Source of the DNA: JACTOJ01 sp032335695
Lineage (GTDB): Bacteria > Bacillota > Clostridia > Clostridiales > Clostridiaceae
Direction of reading: 5' to 3'
Assembly (NCBI RefSeq): GCF_032335695.1
Contig: NZ_JACTOJ010000023.1
Span: forward strand, 10,694-74,693
Length of the DNA stretch: 64,000 bases
In this document: positions 24,371-32,968 of the stretch, in pieces
Layout of the letters: each line of letters starts with the position of its first letter
Numbering within the stretch: the first letter of the stretch is position 1
The notes under the pieces: generated by a model
What the model was told of the DNA's origin: nothing
The model's database searches: none
What the model saw: the letters and a program-made list of their open reading frames with translations, nothing else
Made by a program: the position numbers and the translations under genes

Positions 24371-25151
24371 TGTTAAGCTTGAAAAGCCACTGATTCACTG
24401 CATCACAAATCCAATTTCAATAAATGATTGTGCAAATGTGGTACTTGCTGTTGGCGGAAAACCTATTATGGCGGAGCATCCTTTAGAGGTAGCCGAAATC
24501 ACTGCTGCTTCAAAGGCATTAGCAGTTAATCTTGGAAATATAACAGATGTTAGAATGAAGTCCATGCTTATTTCAGGAGAGACCGCCAATAAAAATAGTA
24601 TTCCCCACATAATTGATCTTGTAGGGGCAGGCTGCAGCAAGCTTCGTCTGGATTACGCAAAACAATACATTGAAAAGTGCCATCCCAATATAATTAAGGG
24701 CAATATGTCTGAAATAAAGGCACTTTGTAATATCAAAAATACTGCAAAAGGAATTGATGTTGGACAATCCGATATTGTAACAGAGGAAAATATATCTGAA
24801 ACTATAAGTATGTTAAAAGCATTGTCGTTAAAAACAGGCTCCATTGTTGCAGTCACAGGAATTTTAGATGTAATAACCAATGGCACTTACACTTATATAA
24901 TAAGAAATGGCTGTGAGATGCTGTCTATGATAACCGGCACAGGCTGCATGCTCACAGCACTTACAGCAAGTTATATTTCCTCTGGAGACCTACTTAATGG
25001 AGCTGTTCTAGCGACAGCTCTAATGGGAATATGCGGTGAACTTTCTGAAAATGCCAAAGGTACAGCAAGCTTTAGGACTGAGCTTATAGATAATATATTT
25101 AGTATTTCTGATGATACTCTAGTGGAAAAAATTAAATGCACTATCATATAA
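24321..25151 (+). CDS. thiM: Hydroxyethylthiazole kinase ThiM
   Basis: A 276-residue ribokinase-fold kinase that phosphorylates 4-methyl-5-(2-hydroxyethyl)thiazole to HET-P for thiamin salvage. Hallmarks: PLIHCITNPISINDCAN near the N-terminus, GAGCSKLR-type segment, IKGNMSEIKAL, AVTGILDVI and the anion-hole/catalytic MITGTGCMLTAL with the catalytic Cys. GTG 24321 behind GGGGGCAAAGG is preferred; alternative ATGs at 24336/24339 lack good sites. It overlaps thiW, so the two are coupled. ThiE and ThiD are not in the window. Confidence 0.93.
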   Translation: MIEQEMMIKSLLQIKHSVKLEKPLIHCITNPISINDCANVVLAVGGKPIMAEHPLEVAEITAASKALAVNLGNITDVRMKSMLISGETANKNSIPHIIDLVGAGCSKLRLDYAKQYIEKCHPNIIKGNMSEIKALCNIKNTAKGIDVGQSDIVTEENISETISMLKALSLKTGSIVAVTGILDVITNGTYTYIIRNGCEMLSMITGTGCMLTALTASYISSGDLLNGAVLATALMGICGELSENAKGTASFRTELIDNIFSISDDTLVEKIKCTII

Positions 25152-25319
25152 GTATATTAATATGCACTATGCTTCTTCGTTAGTTGTCCATTAAATAGAA
25201 ACAGAGCATCCCTTGAATAACTTCTTATTTTTTAGGTTTAAATAAATTGTAATATATCTTATTATTTATTATAATAAGATAATAAAAGAATACGTAAGAA
25301 TAAAAAAGGAGTGAAGAAC

Positions 25320-25733
25320 ATGTCTATACAAACCTATTTAAACTTTAATGGAAATTGCGGCGAAGCATTAGAATTTTATTCTCAAGTTTTTAAAACTGAA
25401 AAGCCTAAAATCATGTTATATGGTGATATGCCTGCGAATAAAGCTTTTCCAATGACGGAAGAAACAAAAAAATTAGTGCTCCACGGTGAACTTAAAATTG
25501 ATGGAAGTACTATCATGTTCTCCGATACAGCACAAGATATGTCCGTAACTTTTGGAAACAACATTAATCTCATATTTACTAGTAAAGACGAGGAAGAAAT
25601 CAAGAGAATTTTCAATGAATTAAAGACGAATGGTAAGGTAATTATGGAACTTCAAAAAACCTTTTGGAGTAAATGCTACGGTTATATCATAGATAAGTTT
25701 GGCATAGGATGGCAGCTTAGCACAGAAGAATAG
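25320..25733 (+). CDS. PhnB-like VOC-superfamily protein
   Basis: A 137-residue glyoxalase/bleomycin-resistance-fold protein. ATG 25320 with AAAGGAG 8 bp upstream is chosen over the GTG at 25311, which overlaps that site. Typical pieces are YLNFNGNCGEALEFYSQVF at the start, VLHGELKIDGSTIMFSD in the middle and the closing FWSKCYGYIIDKFGIGWQL. PhnB-type VOC proteins are often annotated as demethylubiquinone methyltransferase-like, which is a misnomer. Their true function is mostly unknown. Confidence 0.85.
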   Translation: MSIQTYLNFNGNCGEALEFYSQVFKTEKPKIMLYGDMPANKAFPMTEETKKLVLHGELKIDGSTIMFSDTAQDMSVTFGNNINLIFTSKDEEEIKRIFNELKTNGKVIMELQKTFWSKCYGYIIDKFGIGWQLSTEE

Positions 25734-25804
25734 TCTTAAGTTTCATTTTGGCTAAAAACTTTTTACATAGTTACTCCTAGGCTGATTAAGCTTAGCAAAA
25801 ATAA

Positions 25805-25832
25805 GGTCCTTGCAAAATGCAAGGACTTTCCT
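25805..25832 (+). terminator. Intrinsic terminator after the VOC gene
   Basis: A perfect 9-bp stem, GTCCTTGCA / TGCAAGGAC, with a 3-nt loop, followed by TTTCCTC. Confidence 0.65.
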
Positions 25833-25856
25833 CTGATGCTCAGAATATCATCCTAT

Positions 25857-25946
25857 TTATTTTTTCTTAACAGCTTTAGTTCCTGAACTATTTTCTTTTT
25901 TTCGCTTTTTCCCTTGATTAGTAGAAGAGTCATCTTTTCTGCTCAT
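25857..25946 (-). CDS. 29-residue basic peptide
   Basis: ATG 25946 behind a strong TTAGGAGGG site. The peptide is hydrophilic and Lys-rich (MSRKDDSSTNQGKKRKK, then ENSSGTKAVKKK). It has no hydrophobic segment. Small basic, Ser/Gln-rich peptides of this kind include minor spore proteins, but no family can be named. The ribosome binding site is the main evidence. Beyond it, the gene-free stretch 25947-26261 contains a GATAGCA/TGCTATC hairpin (26033-26052) followed by a T-run and no other supported feature. Confidence 0.5.
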   Translation of the reverse strand: MSRKDDSSTNQGKKRKKENSSGTKAVKKK

Positions 25947-26032
25947 AAAATATATCCCTCCTAAAATTAAAATTTATTTTTGTTATTACCTTACTATTTT
26001 GTCCAATGTACATGTGATGATACTAGTAAATT

Positions 26033-26066
26033 GATAGCATTCATGTGCTATCGTAGCTATTTTTTC
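26033..26066 (+). terminator. Hairpin with T-run in a gene-free stretch
   Basis: GATAGCA (26033-26039) pairs with TGCTATC (26046-26052), then TAGCTATTTTTTC. No plus-strand gene ends near it, so it may close an unrecognised small transcript or be a relic. Confidence 0.4.
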
Positions 26067-26261
26067 ATATAGTCTTCAATCACTTCATATATATTGCTGC
26101 TTTCACAAAAACGACATATAGATTCTGCTATTTATTATTATTTCACATCATTTTTGTTAATTCTGCTCTCTTAGTAAGCAGCTTTTTCACTCAGCAAAAT
26201 TAAGACCAAGACAAAAATAATAACTATCAAAGCTTGTTTTCAAGCAGTCATTAAAAAAGAA

Positions 26262-27011
26262 TTATTGCGGAAAATGTTTTCCGACTATAGGAAAACAAAA
26301 TTCAGGTGTATCGTTGATAATAGCTTTAAATTCATATCCTTTATCTTTGTAATATTTAATTATTTTCGGTAATGCCTTGCAGGTATTCTTATGCATGTAA
26401 TCGCAGTGTAAAAGTAACAGTACATTAGACAGTTCTTCGCTATTTTCTGTTGCTTGCCTGTATAGTCTGTCTGGAGAAGTTTTTGGTTTAATGCCATCTA
26501 CAGTCTCCATATTCCAGTCATATACTTTGAAGTTATAACTGTGAAGTTTAGTAAGATAAGCTTCTGTAAGATGTTTTTTACTGCCTCCAGGAAACCTAAT
26601 AATGTTAGGGCAAATTCCAATAGTTGATTTTATTTTTTCTTGAGATTGCAGCATTTCTTTTATAAATGCATTTTGGTTAGCGTAAATTCGTTTAAATTTA
26701 TGAGTATAAGTGTGAAGTCCAATGCTGTGTCCTTCATCATTAATTCTTTTCACAACCTGCTCTAAACCATCAATTTGATTTCCTATAAGAAAAAAAGTAG
26801 CCTTCACTTCATTTTCTTTTAGTATATCTAGAATTTTATCAGTAATAGCATTGCTAGGCCCATCGTCAAAAGTTAAATAGACTACTTTCTTATTTATGTC
26901 TGAATTTGCATATACGGGCTTTAAAACTATAAAGTTTAACATATTTGCTATATTAAAAATAGCCAATAAAAAAACTACGTGAAAAAATAGAAATTTCTTT
27001 CTCTTATTCAA
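26262..27011 (-). CDS. Secreted polysaccharide (NodB-type) deacetylase
   Basis: A 249-residue protein, TTG start behind GAAGGAAGG. An N-terminal signal or membrane anchor (FLFFHVVFLLAIFNIANML) precedes a NodB homology domain: motif 1 TFDDGPS (Asp pair), motif 2 HTYTH (metal His), motif 3 RFPGGSKK and later DWNMETVDG and LLLLHCDY. These are the catalytic motifs of CE4 N-deacetylases. The likely target is peptidoglycan or another cell-surface amino-sugar polymer. It is monocistronic. Spore-cortex PdaA-type function is possible but not shown. Confidence 0.88.
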   Translation of the reverse strand: MNKRKKFLFFHVVFLLAIFNIANMLNFIVLKPVYANSDINKKVVYLTFDDGPSNAITDKILDILKENEVKATFFLIGNQIDGLEQVVKRINDEGHSIGLHTYTHKFKRIYANQNAFIKEMLQSQEKIKSTIGICPNIIRFPGGSKKHLTEAYLTKLHSYNFKVYDWNMETVDGIKPKTSPDRLYRQATENSEELSNVLLLLHCDYMHKNTCKALPKIIKYYKDKGYEFKAIINDTPEFCFPIVGKHFPQ

Positions 27012-27160
27012 AAGTACCGCCTTCCTTCATAATATGTATAAATATCTTTCTAGTAAAGAAAACTGCAAACTTAAACTAGAGAATGCTTCATCAACTTTTA
27101 AATTCTATTTTTTATTGTTTGACATTTATAAAATTTAATAACTAGCAAATTTTTCATTAT

Positions 27161-27572
27161 TTATAGATGCATAAAATCAAGCGAATCTCCCAAAAATGAA
27201 ACTAAAGAAATAATGGTTAATTCAACTTTTATCACTAATATCCCTGCTGGTGAATATAGACCATGGCTAATTGCAAGTGCCATAGCTGCATTTGTTATTT
27301 TAGTTCCAACTAAATTCAAAGCATTGGCTTTGTAGCAGGCTCTTGCTTCATAATAGGTTGCAAAGGCATCTCCAATACCAGCAGCCAAAAACTTTGCAGG
27401 TGGGCCTAAAATTATGTCTGTATCAACTTTGAGATTTTGCACTATCAAACACAAAAGGATCAGATACTATTAGAAAGGATTTTCCTAGGCTTTTTACATA
27501 TTCAACTATCTCACTTAATACCCCGGCTCCTTGTACATATTTTGATGGTGATTGAATTGATTTTACTATCAT
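27161..27572 (-). pseudogene. gldA: Glycerol dehydrogenase (gldA) remnant with internal deletion
   Basis: ATG 27572 with a GGAGG site opens with the GldA N-terminus (MIVKSIQSPSKYVQGAG, then EYVKSLGKSFLIVSD). After about 45 residues the frame breaks and jumps to the central region (DTDIILGPPAKFLAAGIGD and ATYYEARACYKANALN), normally about 100 residues further on. The metal-binding Asp of that region is kept, but the cofactor-binding GGG motif and the whole C-terminal domain are missing. Clearly non-functional. It implies that the strain once had a glycerol or related polyol dehydrogenase here. Confidence 0.82.
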
Positions 27573-27681
27573 AACTATTCCTCCAGTTCATATTTTAACT
27601 TTGCTTTTGTTGGGAATAATTATAATCTCATTCCCATTTTGGTACATCCTCATAGATTTATTTTGAAAAAAGCTATTTACA

Positions 27682-27730
27682 AAACTAAACGGTTAGTATA
27701 TTATATATTTATAAACTAAACGTTCAGTTT
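27682..27730. promoter_or_regulatory. Paired operator-like palindromes before the FMN-reductase pseudogene
   Basis: AAACTAAACGTTCAGTTT (27713-27730) is an 18-bp palindrome with one mismatched pair. A related copy, AAACTAAACGGTTAGT, lies at 27682-27697. TetR-family sites look like this. No TetR gene is adjacent, so the regulator is elsewhere or lost. Confidence 0.55.
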
Positions 27731-27778
27731 GATTAATTAAATAATAAATATTATAAAGTATAAGAGGAGGAAAATTTA

Positions 27779-28414
27779 ATGAAGGTTGTTGTTTTTAACG
27801 GAAGTCCAAATAAATAAGGTAATACTTATCACGGAATAAAGCTAGTTGTTGAGGAACTGGAAAAGGAAGGAATAGAAACAGAAATAATTCATGTAGGTAA
27901 TAAATCTGTACGAGGCTGTATTGCTTGTGGATATTGCACAAAATACAAAAATGGAAAATGTGCTATTGCTGTAGATCCAGTTAATGATTGGATTGAGAAA
28001 ATGAAAGATGCTGACGGGATAATTCTGGCTTCGCCAGTACACTATTCTGCAATTGCCGGAACAATGAAGTCCTTTTTAGATAGAGCTTTTCGCGTAGCAG
28101 AGGGCAATGATAATATGCTAAGGCTCAAAGTTGGAGCTGCAGTAGTTGCAGTAAGACGTACAGGTGGAATGCCTACCTTTGACCAATTAAATAATTACAT
28201 TAATCATTCTGAAATGATAATCCCTACTTCAAATTATTGGAACATTATTAATGGAAGATTACCAGGCGAAGCACTGCAGGATGAAGAAGGCGTTCAAATA
28301 ATGAGAGTATTAGGTAAAAATATGGCTTGGCTTATGAAAGTTATTGAAAATGGAAAAGCTTCTATCAAAGAGCCTGAAAGAGAAGAGAAAATTTTCACTA
28401 ATTTTATTCGATAG
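27779..28414 (+). pseudogene. NADPH-dependent FMN reductase/flavodoxin-like protein with nonsense codon
   Basis: ATG 27779 with a strong GAGGAGG site begins MKVVVFNGSPNK, then TAA at 27815-27817, after which the same frame continues without break to 28414 (GNTYHGIKLVVEELEKEG, CGYCTKYKNGKC, ILASPVHYSAIAGTMKSFLD). A single GAA-to-TAA change explains the stop. The rest matches the iron-sulfur flavoprotein/NADPH-dependent FMN reductase family, including the SPVHY FMN-contact loop. Unless the stop is suppressed or is a sequencing error, the gene is inactive. Re-initiation at an internal ATG would lose the phosphate-binding loop. Confidence 0.85.
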
Positions 28415-28460
28415 CTCCCCCCCTACTCTTGTGAATTTGAAATCTATATTTTTCATAAAA

Positions 28461-28495
28461 AAAGGCTGCGTGCTTATGATGAGCCACAGCCTTTT
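28461..28495. terminator. Bidirectional terminator
   Basis: AAAGGCTG pairs with CAGCCTTTT, with A-run and T-run flanks. It lies between convergent genes. Confidence 0.7.
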
Positions 28496-28534
28496 ATATT
28501 TTTCACTAGCAGGAAGCAAATGAAATCTAAACTA

Positions 28535-29200
28535 TTAAACCCACTGTACAACCTCTTCTAATGATCGTCTTGTCTTTGGATATGGTTCTCCTGCACGATA
28601 GCCAAAGCTTGCCATAACTGAAACTCCAAAGTGCTCAGTATCCAAAAGATTATTTTCTGCTAATATTTTTTCAACAGCAGCTATATTAAAGCCTTCTATT
28701 GGGCAGGAATCTATACCTAAAAATGCTGCAGTAGTAAGCATATTTGCTAAGGCTATATAAGTTTGCTTTGAAGCCCAATCATATAATGCACGATCACTTT
28801 CCAAAAGCTTAAAATCATCTCTCTGGAAATTTTCAAAATGTGCTTTTCTTTCTTTAGCGATTTCTTCAGGAAGTTTTTGTACCTCAGTCATAACTTTCCA
28901 CAAATAATCTGAATTATATAAGGTATCAACCTTTTTACGTGCTAAAAGTATAACGAAGTGACTTGCTCCATTAAAGCTGTTTTGTGCTCCCCAAGCAGCT
29001 GGATATAATTTTTCCCTTAGTTTAGGATCTTGAACAACTAAAAACTTCCAAGGTTCAAAACCAAAGGAACTTGGTGAAAGTCTGCCAGCTTCCAATATTG
29101 TATTAAAATCTTTTTCTGATACCACTTTGCTGGCATCAAATTTCTTGCATGCATGCCTAAACTTAAAAGCATCCAATATTAATTCGTTTTTATCACTCAT
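28535..29200 (-). CDS. NAD(P)H-dependent nitroreductase family protein
   Basis: A 221-residue FMN-binding oxidoreductase of the NfsB-like group: RHACKKFD (FMN phosphate Arg), LSPSSFGFEPWKFLVV, the central ALANMLTTAAFLGIDSCPIEGF and the C-terminal VMASFGYRAGEPYPKTRRSLEEVV. Such enzymes reduce nitro compounds, quinones or aldehydes with NAD(P)H. It is divergent from an HxlR regulator, the same pairing as the Bacillus HypR/HypO disulfide-stress pair, so redox-controlled expression is likely. Confidence 0.9.
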   Translation of the reverse strand: MSDKNELILDAFKFRHACKKFDASKVVSEKDFNTILEAGRLSPSSFGFEPWKFLVVQDPKLREKLYPAAWGAQNSFNGASHFVILLARKKVDTLYNSDYLWKVMTEVQKLPEEIAKERKAHFENFQRDDFKLLESDRALYDWASKQTYIALANMLTTAAFLGIDSCPIEGFNIAAVEKILAENNLLDTEHFGVSVMASFGYRAGEPYPKTRRSLEEVVQWV

Positions 29201-29338
29201 TTATAAAACCACCTTTCATTTACCTTGCTTCAAATATAACATATTTAGATACTATATTGAAGTACGCACATTTTTGATATATAATATACTCATATGGTAT
29301 TAAGTATATTTTTTATACTATTGGAAGGATATGATACT

Positions 29339-29695
29339 ATGGAAACTATTAATTCTAACTGCGGCGGTCGTCCTTGCCCAGTGGAAACAACTCTAAATCT
29401 AATTAGCGGGAAATGGAAAGGAATTATTCTATACAGGCTCTTGGGCGGCAAAAAACGTTTTAATGAACTTAAAAGATTAATGCCTAATGTAACTCACAGA
29501 ACCCTTACACTGCAATTAAGAGAGCTTGAAGCAGACGGCATCATAAAGCGCACAGTATATGCAGAAGTTCCCCCAAGAGTAGAATACGAACTAACAGATC
29601 TTGGCACCTCTATGTCTCCAATAATTCAATCCATGTATGATTGGGGAACTAAATATCAGGACAATCAATTGCAATTAAGCCATGACTTAAAATAA
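29339..29695 (+). CDS. HxlR-family redox-type transcriptional regulator
   Basis: A 118-residue winged-helix protein. ATG 29339 behind GGAAGGATATG is chosen over an upstream ATG at 29294 without a site. It carries the HxlR signature: CPVETTLNLISGKWKGIILY with the conserved Cys that senses oxidants in HypR, then HRTLTLQLRELEADGII and YELTDLG. An extra Cys is at residue 7 (SNCGGRPCPVE). It probably regulates the divergent nitroreductase gene in response to electrophiles or disulfide stress; this is inference from the known pair. Confidence 0.88.
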   Translation: METINSNCGGRPCPVETTLNLISGKWKGIILYRLLGGKKRFNELKRLMPNVTHRTLTLQLRELEADGIIKRTVYAEVPPRVEYELTDLGTSMSPIIQSMYDWGTKYQDNQLQLSHDLK

Positions 29696-29774
29696 ACTTT
29701 TATCATTTAAAAAGCGTCCACTATAAGAGTTACAGCGGGCGCTTAAATAAAAATTATAAACCAACTTTATCATT

Positions 29775-30812
29775 TCATTGTTCCAATAAAAACCTTATCC
29801 TAGGATCATCTTTTACAAAATCAAGGCTTTTATCTAGCTTAATTCTCCTTTTAGCTAAGCTTTCACATTTATCTTTGCTCCACCCCTTAAGGTTCTTCCA
29901 CTTTCTATGCCTGTATAGCTTTGAATGTAAATGTTCCATGCTTTCCGCTTCATTTACCATTTTTGTAATCAGCTCTATAGCCTTTTCCTTATCCTGCTTT
30001 TGCTTTGCCAAATATAAATCAAAGGAGTATTTTTTATATGCTCCTAAATCGAACACTTCCACTAGCCTTTTAGCTCGCTCTGTGTATTCTTCTGCCTCGT
30101 CAAATTTATTTTCTTTCAATAACATCTCTATTATTAAAAATAAAGCCGCCTCTGCTTCCATGGCATCTTTAAATAGTATGTCTTCACAGACACCGTAAGC
30201 TTCCTCAAATTTTTCACTGCTTTGAAAAAGCAGTGCCTGTTGAAGCTGCTTCTCCATTTCTATATTTGCTTCCGGAATCTTGTCTAATATTTCTTGAGCC
30301 TTATCATACTCTTTTTTCTCTCTGTATATTCCAGCTAACAATATTTTTGACATAGAAGCTGCCTTTTCGTTGCTGCTTGCTGCTACAAGCTCAATCCAGG
30401 CAAGTAATTTTCTTTCATGCTTATCCTTTTCCTCAATTTTAGATGTAGTTAAAAATAATCTTAATATTGAAGCTACCCTTAGTATCAACTCATCACAGCT
30501 TGAATACTCCTTAATTAACTCGCTGCCTCTCTCAAACGCCTTTTCATACCCCTCTTTTGATACTAGCTCACTAACCTCTCTTCCAAGTCTATTTACCTCT
30601 GACTCTGTCAGTTCCTCGTTAAAAGCCAATAAAGTATTAACATCTATTTTTAAAATCCTTGCAAGAGGTGCCAGCAGAGTTATATCTGGGTAGGACATTC
30701 CATTTTCCCACTTGTTTACTGCTGGTGCACTTATATTTAAATAATTAGCAACCTGTTCTTGAGTAAGATTTTGTTTTTTTCTGCAATCCCTAATAATTTC
30801 ACCTATTTTCAT
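29775..30812 (-). CDS. XRE-family regulator with C-terminal TPR-like repeats
   Basis: A 345-residue protein. ATG 30812 is chosen because an upstream in-frame GTG overlaps the GGAGG site. The N-terminal HTH (residues about 5-60: LTQEQVANYLNISAPAVNKW) is followed by a helical region with TPR-like repeats (YDKAQEILDKIPEANIEMEK, KFEEAYGVCEDILFKDAMEA, KFDEAEEYTERAKRLVEVF). This layout occurs in peptide-sensing RRNPP-like regulators and in stand-alone stress regulators. No small signalling peptide gene was seen next to it. Target unknown. Confidence 0.83.
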   Translation of the reverse strand: MKIGEIIRDCRKKQNLTQEQVANYLNISAPAVNKWENGMSYPDITLLAPLARILKIDVNTLLAFNEELTESEVNRLGREVSELVSKEGYEKAFERGSELIKEYSSCDELILRVASILRLFLTTSKIEEKDKHERKLLAWIELVAASSNEKAASMSKILLAGIYREKKEYDKAQEILDKIPEANIEMEKQLQQALLFQSSEKFEEAYGVCEDILFKDAMEAEAALFLIIEMLLKENKFDEAEEYTERAKRLVEVFDLGAYKKYSFDLYLAKQKQDKEKAIELITKMVNEAESMEHLHSKLYRHRKWKNLKGWSKDKCESLAKRRIKLDKSLDFVKDDPRIRFLLEQ

Positions 30813-30961
30813 GAAAAATTCCTCCACCTATCTACAATCATTAATTAAATCATATCAAAGCTGCCTTATTTAAACAATTGAAGCCTTCTCATTTTTTGCT
30901 CATGAAAGTTAACTGTTAGTTAATAAAACTTTTATTCTCTAAAATTTTAGTGTTGCATTTT

Positions 30962-31000
30962 ATATCTAAAAGATATACTATAGATATATCTTTTAGATAT
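30962..31000. promoter_or_regulatory. Perfect 16-bp inverted repeat, PadR operator
   Basis: Arms 30962-30977 (ATATCTAAAAGATATA) and 30985-31000 are exact reverse complements separated by 7 bp, ending directly before the AAAGGAGG site of padR. Binding here would block transcription start or early elongation, so autorepression of the padR-efflux operon is expected. Confidence 0.75.
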
Positions 31001-31015
31001 AAAGGAGGTAATTAT

Positions 31016-31543
31016 ATGATGAATGAATTTTATATTTTAGCTGAACTAATGGAAGAGCCTCAAAATGGTTACCAGCTGCGCAGTGCCATGCAAACCTCCT
31101 TAGGTCCTAATCGCAAGATAAGCTTTGGTGTTATCTATCCTCTGCTAGATAAACTGGCTGATTTAGGCTTCGTCGAACTTATTGCTGACAAAGATGCCCA
31201 TAATAAAAAAATTGCGATGATAACAGAAAAGGGAAAAGCTTATTTTTTTGAGTTGATGGAAAAGCCTGTGCCTAAAGGTTCATATAGAGCTGACATTTTT
31301 TCAATTAAACTGGATGCTATGCAGCATCTTTCTACTGAACGTCAATTTAAGCTTTTAGAAGAATTTTTCGAAGAACAGCAGATGATCATTGCTGATACTG
31401 AAAAAGCTATGGATCATTTAGCAAAGAAAAAATCTAAAGATCACTACTATGCACTGAAAAAGCTAGACTTACGATTACGTCAGGCTAAAGAAGCAATCAG
31501 GTGGATAGAAGATTTTAGAGAAGATTTAAAGAAAGGAATATAA
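31016..31543 (+). CDS. PadR-family regulator of the following efflux pump
   Basis: A 175-residue protein. ATG 31016 behind AAAGGAGG is preferred to upstream codons that lie in the operator. The N-terminal winged helix (FYILAELMEEPQNGYQL, KISFGVIYPLLDKLADLGFV) is followed by a C-terminal helical dimerisation domain (ERQFKLLEEFFEEQQMII), as in the longer PadR s2 subgroup. It lies 3 bp upstream of a DHA2 pump gene. PadR proteins of this kind repress efflux genes until they bind a drug or phenolic compound. The perfect inverted repeat before it supports autoregulation. Confidence 0.9.
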   Translation: MMNEFYILAELMEEPQNGYQLRSAMQTSLGPNRKISFGVIYPLLDKLADLGFVELIADKDAHNKKIAMITEKGKAYFFELMEKPVPKGSYRADIFSIKLDAMQHLSTERQFKLLEEFFEEQQMIIADTEKAMDHLAKKKSKDHYYALKKLDLRLRQAKEAIRWIEDFREDLKKGI

Positions 31544-31546
31544 AAA

Positions 31547-32911
31547 ATGAAAAAAGAAATAAAAGTGGCCCTGCTGATGGCTGCTAGCCTATTCATAGAT
31601 ATGCTGGACGGAACAATTGTTACAACTGCATTGCCAAAAATATCAAATTATTTTCACACAAGTTCTTCCACAGCAGCCCTGCTGGTAAGCGTATATCTGA
31701 TTACTCTGGCAATCTTTATTCCCATGAGCGGATGGCTGGCAAATAGATTTGGCAAAAAAAATATTTGGATGCTGGCAGTGATAGTATTTACCCTCAGCTC
31801 CTTAGGAAACACTTTATCGCCTAACTTTGAAATTTTATTAATCATGCGTATCATACAAGGTTTTTCAGCCGCATTAATGACACCCACTGCTCGATTGATT
31901 GTTTTAGAAAAAACTCCAGCATCACAATTATTACGCATGGTCAGCTATTTAATTTGGCCTGCCTTGATAGCTCCTGCAATAGCACCTATAGCAGGCGGGT
32001 TCATAATAACTTACTGGAGCTGGCATTGGATTTTTTTAATAAATATCCCCATTGGCATTATTATTACATTTATAGGTTCAAATTTGATTGAAAATGATAC
32101 AGCTAATATTAAAACTCCCTTTGACTGGTTTGGATTTTTTGAAATAACCGCTGCCTCTGCGCTTGTACTGGTAGGTGCTGAATTAGCCACCCATGGAAGC
32201 AAATATTGGATAGCAGCACTGCTGATGGTTATTATAGGAATATTCTTTGGGTTTAATGTGCTTAAACATCTTAAGACCACTGACAATCCACTGTTTTCAG
32301 TAGCTGCCTTAAAGGTTACTTCCTTTAGAATTTGTCAGACAAACGGCTCCGTTCTTTGGTTATCCGTTGGAGCAATGCCTTATTTATTAACCGTATTTTT
32401 ACAAACAATTTTCCAATGGTCACCAGTGAAAGCAGGCTCCTATGTTCTATTTATTTTTCTTGGAAACATTGGTATTAAGCCCTTTACTAACCCCATCATC
32501 CGCCGCCTCGGTTATAGAGGAGCGCTGCTAGCTTCCTTCTTTATGGTACTAGCTAGCTCTATTGCCCTTGCATTTATAAATGCTGCAACTATTGGTATAT
32601 TGATAATGCTTCTGGCATTAATCTCTGGCGTTGGACGTTCTTTGGCATTAACTGCTTTTAATGGCCTAAATTTATCTGAAATACATCCAAAGGATAGAAA
32701 CAGTGCTAATACCTTGAGTTCAGTAGTACAAACTCTAGCACAGGGTATAGGTGTATCCATAATCACAGTAGTTGTAAATTTGCTTCAATCGATTGCAGCT
32801 TCCAGCACAGCTTATAAGCTAGGCTTTGTTTTTCTTGGTTTACTAATGGTATTACCAATTATTAAAACTATTTCTTTGCCTAAAGATATTGGGCACATGA
32901 CAATTAAATAA
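31547..32911 (+). CDS. DHA2-family multidrug efflux MFS transporter
   Basis: A 454-residue, 14-helix drug/proton antiporter. Helix 1 has LFIDMLDGTIVTTALPKI (DHA2 motif D1 with membrane Asp), then motif A WLANRFGKKNIW and motif C in the PALIAPAIAPIAGG segment. It is 3 bp after padR, so transcription and translation are coupled to its regulator. It ends at a strong terminator at 32920. Substrates are not deducible, but QacA/LmrB-like pumps expel cationic or hydrophobic antimicrobials. Confidence 0.9.
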   Translation: MKKEIKVALLMAASLFIDMLDGTIVTTALPKISNYFHTSSSTAALLVSVYLITLAIFIPMSGWLANRFGKKNIWMLAVIVFTLSSLGNTLSPNFEILLIMRIIQGFSAALMTPTARLIVLEKTPASQLLRMVSYLIWPALIAPAIAPIAGGFIITYWSWHWIFLINIPIGIIITFIGSNLIENDTANIKTPFDWFGFFEITAASALVLVGAELATHGSKYWIAALLMVIIGIFFGFNVLKHLKTTDNPLFSVAALKVTSFRICQTNGSVLWLSVGAMPYLLTVFLQTIFQWSPVKAGSYVLFIFLGNIGIKPFTNPIIRRLGYRGALLASFFMVLASSIALAFINAATIGILIMLLALISGVGRSLALTAFNGLNLSEIHPKDRNSANTLSSVVQTLAQGIGVSIITVVVNLLQSIAASSTAYKLGFVFLGLLMVLPIIKTISLPKDIGHMTIK

Positions 32912-32919
32912 TATATATG

Positions 32920-32968
32920 TAACCTCCATGGATTTGTGCCAAGCAAAGTTATGGAGGTTATATTTTTG
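32920..32968. terminator. Bidirectional terminator
   Basis: TAACCTCCAT pairs perfectly with ATGGAGGTTA, followed by TATTTTTGC. It lies between the pump gene and the convergent SDR gene, overlapping the SDR stop codon. Confidence 0.75.

Noticed and set aside
26070..26140. A minus-strand stretch reading CRFCESSNIYEVIEDYMKK as a small protein
   Set aside because: Only about 22 codons, stop codons directly upstream and no start codon; too little to support a feature.
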